From Malus domestica (Eukaryota; Streptophyta; Magnoliopsida; Rosales; Rosaceae), in contig NC_091668.1 in the NCBI RefSeq assembly GCF_042453785.1, forward strand, positions 3,860,501 through 3,924,500: a stretch of 64,000 nt of DNA, given 5' to 3'. Of the stretch, positions 58,691 to 64,000 are shown piece by piece. The notes under the pieces are model-generated. The model made no database searches, was not told where the DNA came from, and was given only the letters and a program-made list of their open reading frames with translations. Position 1 is the stretch's first letter. Each line of letters opens with the position of its first letter. The position numbers were made by a program, and so were the translations under genes.

Positions 58691-59207
58691 GAATGGTGTT
58701 ATCTTGCATCCACTCAGGCTGATTAGTGGAAACGAAAAGCAATTCCACCAAAGAAAAGATGAAAAAGAGAGAAAAGCTACTAATTGCACTTGATCTTGTC
58801 TAGTCAATAGCATGCAGCATCAAACACACAAAAGTTGGAAATATTTTTAGATAAGGCATATGCGAATGTGTGACATCGAAACAAGGATTCGTTACTTTGA
58901 CAAATTAGTAACAAGCGAGACACCTCATTCGGCAACTCTCTTCGCCTGAAGACTTGGGGGACTCCCACCATATGCTACTGCACCTTAATACTCGGCAGTC
59001 TCACAACCACTCAGTGACTTGGATTTTTCAAGTCTCCAACCGAGAAGTTTTCCTCACTCGGGAAATTAAGGGAACACTACCTCAAACTACATGCTTCACT
59101 CACAAAGCTTCAACAATACAGGTTTCAACAAAAGCAAAAATTCAAAGAACTTTATGAAGAAGGCTTTGGTGTATTTAACACAATATATTGAAATGAAGCA
59201 AAGCTTA

Positions 59208-59213
59208 TTTATT
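59208..59213 (-). terminator. AATAAA polyadenylation signal of the reverse-strand ORF
   Basis: Minus-strand AATAAATAAG about 70 bases past the stop of copy B; the same signal lies at the same distance in copy A (18357-18362). Confidence 0.5.
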
Positions 59214-59280
59214 AATATTTTCGATAAGCCACAAATATGTACATATACATGAGTCAAAATAAACAAACAAAAGGGAGCCT

Positions 59281-59955
59281 TCACAAAGGTTGCTTAGGGG
59301 AAGTCTCAGCAGTCGGTAGAGCCCCAGAAAGAGAAAGCACCGGAGGGTGGTTATCCGGAGCCTCAGTACTTGACAAAACCCCAGAAGGAGGAGGCATTGG
59401 AGGTTCATCATTTGAAGCTTCATTACCAGGTACAGCCCCAGAGGACGAAGGCAATAAATGCCTTTGGAACAAACCCACAAACCGCTGATGATCAAGTAAA
59501 ACCTTACCATCAGATTCCTTCATCTGGTCAAGCTTCCTCTTCATGTTTGTAGCATAGTCATGGGCGAGCCGGTGCAACTGCTTATTCTCATGCTTGAGCC
59601 CTCTAATCTCCTGTTTGAGACTCATCACTTCAGCAGCCAATGATTCAACTTGGTGGGTTCTAGCAAATAGGCGTTGGGCCATATTAGACACAGAACCTGC
59701 ACACTGAACACTAAGAGCCAGAGAGTCCTTAACAGCCAACTCATCAGACCGTTTGGAAAGTAGTCTGTTATCTTTGGGAGTGAGAAGGTTCCTGGCCACC
59801 ACTGTAGCGGTCATATCATTCTTCATCACAGAATCCCCAACGGTAAGAGGACCAGTAGGGGATATGAAGGATGGGCGCCATATGTTGTCTGGAGAAGGCG
59901 TGGCTGTCTCTTCTCCAAGGTTCAGGTCAAAACGACGGTCGGAGGGTCCAGACAT
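59281..59955 (-). CDS. Reverse-strand coiled-coil ORF of the LTR element, copy B (224 aa)
   Basis: Intact 224-codon ORF opposite to gag. Same layout as copy [14 protein letters not shown] start, conserved middle, coiled coil ([20 protein letters not shown]...), short [16 protein letters not shown] block and a Pro-rich tail ending SPKQPL. Against copy A the core (about residues 29-168) shows roughly 15 silent and 6 amino-acid changes by eye, while the ends vary freely. That is the pattern of a protein under selection, with the coiled coil as its key part. A TATA-like box upstream and AATAAA downstream give it the outline of an independent gene. No known domain; dimerisation is a reasonable guess. 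Confidence 0.75.
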   Translation of the reverse strand: MSGPSDRRFDLNLGEETATPSPDNIWRPSFISPTGPLTVGDSVMKNDMTATVVARNLLTPKDNRLLSKRSDELAVKDSLALSVQCAGSVSNMAQRLFARTHQVESLAAEVMSLKQEIRGLKHENKQLHRLAHDYATNMKRKLDQMKESDGKVLLDHQRFVGLFQRHLLPSSSGAVPGNEASNDEPPMPPPSGVLSSTEAPDNHPPVLSLSGALPTAETSPKQPL

Positions 59956-60065
59956 TTTCAAATGTGTTGAAGAAGGAAGAGGTCAGACAAATCAAGATCT
60001 TAGAAGTGCAAGAAATGAGCTTCTACTGGTAGAGATTCAGGTGTACTGTGGAACTTAATGCCAGC

Positions 60066-60076
60066 CTCTATAAAAA
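60066..60076 (-). promoter_or_regulatory. TATA-like box upstream of the reverse-strand ORF
   Basis: Plus-strand CTATAAAAATC reads TTTTTATAG on the minus strand, about 114 bases before the ATG of copy B. The same word lies 115 bases before the ATG of copy A (near 19218). It is a better TATA box on the plus strand, so direction is uncertain. Confidence 0.35.
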
Positions 60077-62131
60077 TCTGCACTCGACGGAGCTTCAGAA
60101 ATCGAAGAGGCGTTTGTTTTCTCAAAAGCTGGGCTGCTCAGAGACCACGAGGGCCGATCTCAGAAATCGAAGAGGCGTTTGCTTTCTCAAAAGCTGGGCT
60201 GCTCAGAGACCACGAGGGCCAATCTCAGAAATCGAAGAAGCACCTGCTTTTTCAGCCTCGTCAGCACCTGTCACATGCACAATCAGCTTTGCGAAAATTA
60301 CGGGCAATCTGTCGAAGATTTCTGGTGAAGTAAAAAGCACGTGAATCTTACTGTTCAATCACCGCTCTCCATATGCACCATCAACTCCTCGGGTACCACA
60401 TATAACTTTGTCAAAGATCTCTGACAAAGTTTAGGCACGAGAATTTCGAAGTTCCAGCTACCCTACTATTACCCATAAGGGTAAAGGAACAGCACCACTG
60501 CTTGACAACTGGAAAGTCCCTATGTGTGTCGACCTCCGTGTTTTGCGGCAAGACAGGTTGGCAAGAACGTCCAACCTTTACTCACATTCGAGAAAAGACA
60601 CCCAACATAATTACTTTCTCAAAAACCGGAGTAGCACCGCTTTCCGAATCTCGAGAGTCAGATCCTCGACGGGATTGCTTGTTCGAAAACCGAAGAGGCA
60701 CAACTCTCAGAACTTCGAGAGCCAGATTTCCTTAGATAAAGCTTGTCTGTAATCTTCACACGTAATATCAGCTTTCCAGATACCACATACCACTTTTTCA
60801 AAGTGCTCTGACAAAATTAAAACACGTGAAGCTGGCAACTCCCACTACATTGCTGTGACCAAGAAGGGTAAAGGAATAGCATTACTACTTGTTATTGGGA
60901 AATCCCTATATACATTGACCTCCCTCCTCAACGGACAGGCAAACCTGCAAAAATGCTCAACCCTTTCTCGCATTCGAAAAGGCACCCTCAACATAACCTC
61001 TCGAAATACTCAGCTTTATTTCCCCCCGATAATACCTCAGCAAATAAGCCACACCAAGAACAAGAGTATCTCATATCATCAGGGTCGAAAGCAAGAGTAT
61101 CCCATATCATGCTTTCTCCCTATCTTTGTCTTTGTCCTTGTCCACACCTGCAGGACAAGGAGAAAGAGAGCAGTCAGTCGGAACCTGAAATCAAACCTCC
61201 AATTTGGAACTGACTGCCTGGAGCCTTTGCCTGGTTGCTTCCTTAGCATTGCTCTCGAGTACTCATCCTCAACTGCTGTCAAGGTCACGAATTCCACCGG
61301 CAAATACCTCATGACAGTTGATCAGATATTGGCTATTTACACTGAAGCTGCCAAGCGTGGATGAGTCACTATGAAGGAATGTTCTGAAGGACCATTTAAA
61401 TGCAAAGGTTGCACACCACTTCTGCCATGCAAAAGATTGAAGCAGAAGGTTCAACGGTGAGCTGAAACAGATCACTACAGCACGACACCTTTCCATACCA
61501 CATTCATTATTCCGTCAACAGCAAAAGTATCCCATATCATCAAGGTCGAACGTACTCTAGATTTGATGGACTTGTTTTGACCCTCAAATTTTTGAGTCGG
61601 CCTTATACTCTGAAGGGCACCAGAAAACCCTCCAGCACAGTTCAAGAATAAGCTTGTGGAAAGTTACTTCTTCAAAAGCAAAAGTATCTCATATCATCTC
61701 TTATCCATTTGCTTCTCCTTATCCTGGCAGTTGAATGAGAGACAAGGAGAAGGAGAACAATCAACCGGAAGCCGAAGTCAAACCTCTGATCCTGGGTTGC
61801 TTACTTGGAAGTTTGACTGCTTACCTTGTCTGTCACCTCTTTCGGCAGATCTCCTAGCTCGGCGACTTGGGGGACTCCTACTATAGGGTTTGTATCACAC
61901 TTGACTAAGCCCGAAACTACAACTAAGCTTTAAGTGAAATTGATACATTACCTTGTGCGTCAACATCAGCTAAGTACACCATTCCCGGATGGAGGAAAGG
62001 TACTTCCAGAGAAGGGCAGATGAAGATCAGACCACACTTCGGTACTTAGAAGTTTCGTGATTACTCAAGGGATTGGATCTTGCAAGTCCCCAACCGAGGA
62101 GTTTCCCTCACTCGGGAACTTAGGGGAGCAC

Positions 62132-62643
62132 TGTTTGTACCATACTTGACCAATCCCGAAACTACCGAGCACCGGCCAACGCTATACTGTCAAGGACCCA
62201 GAAGAGTTCCCCTCCGACCAGGAGGCCAATCACTACTCGACACGTGTCAAGATTAGAAGCCAATCAGAGCGCAGCACGTGTCGACATCAAGAACCAATCA
62301 TAACATGACACATGTCAATGTGACAAAGCTACAAGTTTTTCTATAAATAGGGGTCATTCCCCCACAATATTGCCTAATGCCATTTGTGTTAAATCATTCA
62401 CAAGAACTCACTAAATTGAGAGCTTGATCCTTTGTACTTGTGTAAGCCCTTCACTACTAATAAGAACTCCTCTACTCCGTGGACGTAGCCAATCTGGGTG
62501 AACCACGTACATCCTGTGTTTGCTTCTCTGTCTCTATTCATTTACGTACTTATCCTCACTAGTGACCGAAGCAACCAAGCGAAGGTCATAAAACCTGACA
62601 CTTTCTGTTGTACCAAAGTCTTCGCTGATTTTGTGCATCAACA
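62132..62643 (+). repeat. 3' LTR of the gag-only element
   Basis: 512 bp, preceded by the polypurine-like TTAGGGGAGCAC. Three differences from the 5' LTR: CCAATCAG/CCAATTAG, GACATCAAG/GACATTAAG and AAATAGGGG/AAATATGGG. Confidence 0.93.
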
Positions 62644-62708
62644 GTTTTAAATAAGAATTCATACTCATCTTTCAACAGCTAAGCATTATTTTAAAAATAC
62701 CCACAGAT

Positions 62709-63037
62709 TGATGAAATTGAGATTCCACCATAAAACTAATTGGCAATAAGAGGAGTAGCTCAAGATCATATAATCACATAGCAAACATTGTCCCTCACCG
62801 ATGTGGAACAACTCTCAACACACCCCCGCACGTGGATTTTCAAGCCTACATGTGAACAACAACTGGGTGAAATGGAGCGTGTGTGGTTGTTTGACTTCAC
62901 ACGAGTACAACCCCCTCGGATACCATGATGTAATTGAGATTCCACCATAAAACTTATTAGCAATATGAATAGTAATCAAAGATCATATAAGCACATAACA
63001 AACGTTATCCCTCACCGATGTGAGACAACTCTCAATG
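62709..63037 (-). mobile_element. TRIM miniature retrotransposon
   Basis: Two 112-bp direct repeats (62709-62820 and 62926-63037) sharing TTGAGATTCCACCATAAAAC and CTCACCGATGTG. On the minus strand the first starts TGTTGAGAGTTG. Next to the upstream repeat (minus sense) is TGGTATCCGAGG, a tRNA-Met-like primer site, and next to the other is the purine-rich GCGGGGG. Only about 105 bases lie between, with no coding. This is the outline of TRIM elements. No matching target duplication was seen. It lies about 410 bp upstream of the EamA start codon. Confidence 0.8.
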
Positions 63038-63447
63038 CGCACCCTATGCATTTATACAGACCTTGACGGAAGTTTGGTTGATACGGCACCACCTGTCACT
63101 CTCATGGAGTCATTGCTGACACCCCCATCGCTCAGCAACAAAACTGAACACTTCAGTGCAATCAGTGCAAAACCCACTTTCTTTGCCGCCACAAAAAAAA
63201 AAGTAATAATCTTTCTCCTTTCCCACGATTTCAAACTTCCATCGTCACGTAATTACCCAAAGAATCGATATTTGGTACCAAAACGAAAACCCCAGAACCC
63301 TCGATCAGGGTTCATGATATTGGATTGTCCTGCTGCTTGTGGAGCTTTCCAGAAGATGTTGATTTTTAGCCGAATTTGAGATTAAACCCGGTTCATAATT
63401 TTGGGTCGAATTTGCAAATTCTTGGGTTTTTGGTGGTGATTTTGATC

Positions 63448-64000
63448 ATGGGTTGGAAGTACAACGCCGGTTTGGGGTTGATTGGCACAGTTGTGTTCAT
63501 CTGGGTCGCTTCTGCAGAGGTTACTCAGGTTTGTGTTCATCCAAGCCCTCTCTTTTTCAAGTTTGATTCCTTGTTTGTTTTTCTTGCAACTGAGTATGAA
63601 TCCCCTCTCCGTTTGTTAGAGTAGTTTAGAACATCGTCTTGTAACATCATTGCGAGGTAAAGGAAAGAACTTTACGTACTTGAACATCATTGCTAGTCCT
63701 CACTATTCCATTTCTGTATTTCTTTGGTGACACGTGAGATGCCACTGTGACGGTATGATATCTCAAGTCAATCACGCATGCGCGCTATAGCTCTCCCAAG
63801 AGGCAGTGTGTGACTGACTGATTGAATTGATATATTGATACAGTGACATCTTCATGTTCTTTGTCTTTTTTAAATGGATACTTAGTTACATTATCTGAGT
63901 ATTCTCTCATTTAACCAGATATTTGAAGGATGTGTTATTCTGTTGCTATGATTTGGGATTATTTGAGAATTTAAACTTGTACTGTTTTTTAATGCAGAGA
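63448..64000 (+). CDS. EamA/SLC35F-type transporter, 5' end only
   Basis: Exon 1 is 63448-63528 (27 codons, MGWKYNAGLGLIGTVVFIWV then ASAEVTQ), with donor CAG|GTTTGT. A 469-bp intron ends at TTTTTTAATGCAG, and exon 2 starts at 63998 with AGA (Arg), three bases before the window ends. The start matches plant EamA/DMT-superfamily transporters of the SLC35F5-like group (Arabidopsis At4g32140 as I recall), whose first membrane helix lies here and whose full length is about 400 aa. The substrate is not established from what is visible. Transcription probably starts near 63100-63200, just downstream of the TRIM element. Confidence 0.75.

Larger units (their letters stand above)
54235..62643 (+). 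mobile_element. Gag-only LTR retrotransposon with a reverse-strand gene
   Basis: 8409 bp with 512-bp LTRs at both ends (TGTTTGTACC ... CATCAACA) and a 5-bp target duplication GTTTT at 54230-54234 and 62644-62648. The LTRs differ at only three sites by eye, so it is young. Primer site at 54749, gag at 54854-56272. No protease, RT, RNase H or integrase follows in any frame. Instead there are A(33) with a 12-mer minisatellite, a 180-bp array, a coiled-coil ORF on the minus strand (59281-59955), AATCGAAGAGGC repeats and other noncoding sequence. It fits the published class of terminal-repeat retrotransposons with only gag (TR-GAG), which rely on proteins of other elements. A truncated relative sits in SKA2 intron 2. 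Confidence 0.9.

Noticed and set aside
59237-60344. Plus-strand frames opposite the antisense ORF and through the AATCGAAGAGGC repeats
   Set aside because: Shadow or repeat-driven frames; the silent-site pattern supports the minus-strand ORF instead.
63020-63379. 119-aa frame before the EamA gene starting MRQLSMRTLC
   Set aside because: Overlaps the TRIM end and the transporter leader; phosphatase-like DLDGSLVDT is short and isolated.
1-64000. tRNA, rRNA or microRNA genes
   Set aside because: No cloverleaf or rRNA signature was recognised by eye; only primer-site fragments resembling tRNA complements were seen.

Overview
This is a plant nuclear window. Genes have many introns with GT..AG borders, introns are AT-rich, there are CT-rich 5' leaders and microsatellites, and about half of the sequence is transposable elements. 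Gene content, MITE types and a retroelement with a reverse-strand gene suggest Rosaceae, most likely the apple/pear tribe (Malus or Pyrus). That assignment rests on recall and inference, not on a search.

Left gene block (1-28.9 kb): TIC55 (+), a DRP3-class dynamin (-, 20 exons), a Tudor/CCCH/G-patch protein (-), a SKA2-like kinetochore protein (+), a plastid-type DnaJ zinc-finger protein (-) and an intronless VQ-motif gene (+). TIC55/DRP3 and SKA2/DnaJ are convergent pairs under 0.5 kb apart. The CCCH gene and SKA2 are divergent and share a 1.1-kb upstream region that carries a MITE. SKA2 intron 2 has grown to 6.8 kb through two LINE (RTE-type) fragments flanking a 4.5-kb piece of an LTR element.

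Middle (30.4-46 kb): a CACTA transposon (31029-36443, 3-bp target duplication GAA) interrupts an LTR-like sequence. It carries a second CACTA element (31399-33528, duplication CAT) whose gene is broken by three stop codons, and a perfect 38-bp inverted repeat. A Copia retrotransposon with intact gag and pol reading frames (39045-45864, 258-bp LTRs, duplication TATAT) sits in an (AT)n tract on the minus strand.

Right block (49.5-64 kb): MGD1 (+, 8 exons), a young LTR element (54235-62643, 512-bp LTRs with three differences, duplication GTTTT), a miniature TRIM element, and the first exon of an EamA/SLC35F-type transporter that runs off the window.

The most unusual object is the 54.2-62.6 kb element. 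It encodes gag but no protease, reverse transcriptase or integrase. In their place it has a 12-mer minisatellite, a 180-bp repeat array and, on the reverse strand, a complete-looking gene (TATA-like box, 224-codon coiled-coil ORF, AATAAA). A second copy of that reverse-strand gene lies inside SKA2 intron 2. By-eye comparison of the two copies gives about 15 silent against 6 replacement changes in the core, which suggests selection on the protein.

The host genes TIC55, CCCH, DnaJ and SKA2 recall Arabidopsis At2g24820-At2g24970, while MGD1, EamA and DRP3A recall At4g31780-At4g33650, so the window looks like an ancestral segment whose parts are split between two duplicated Arabidopsis blocks.
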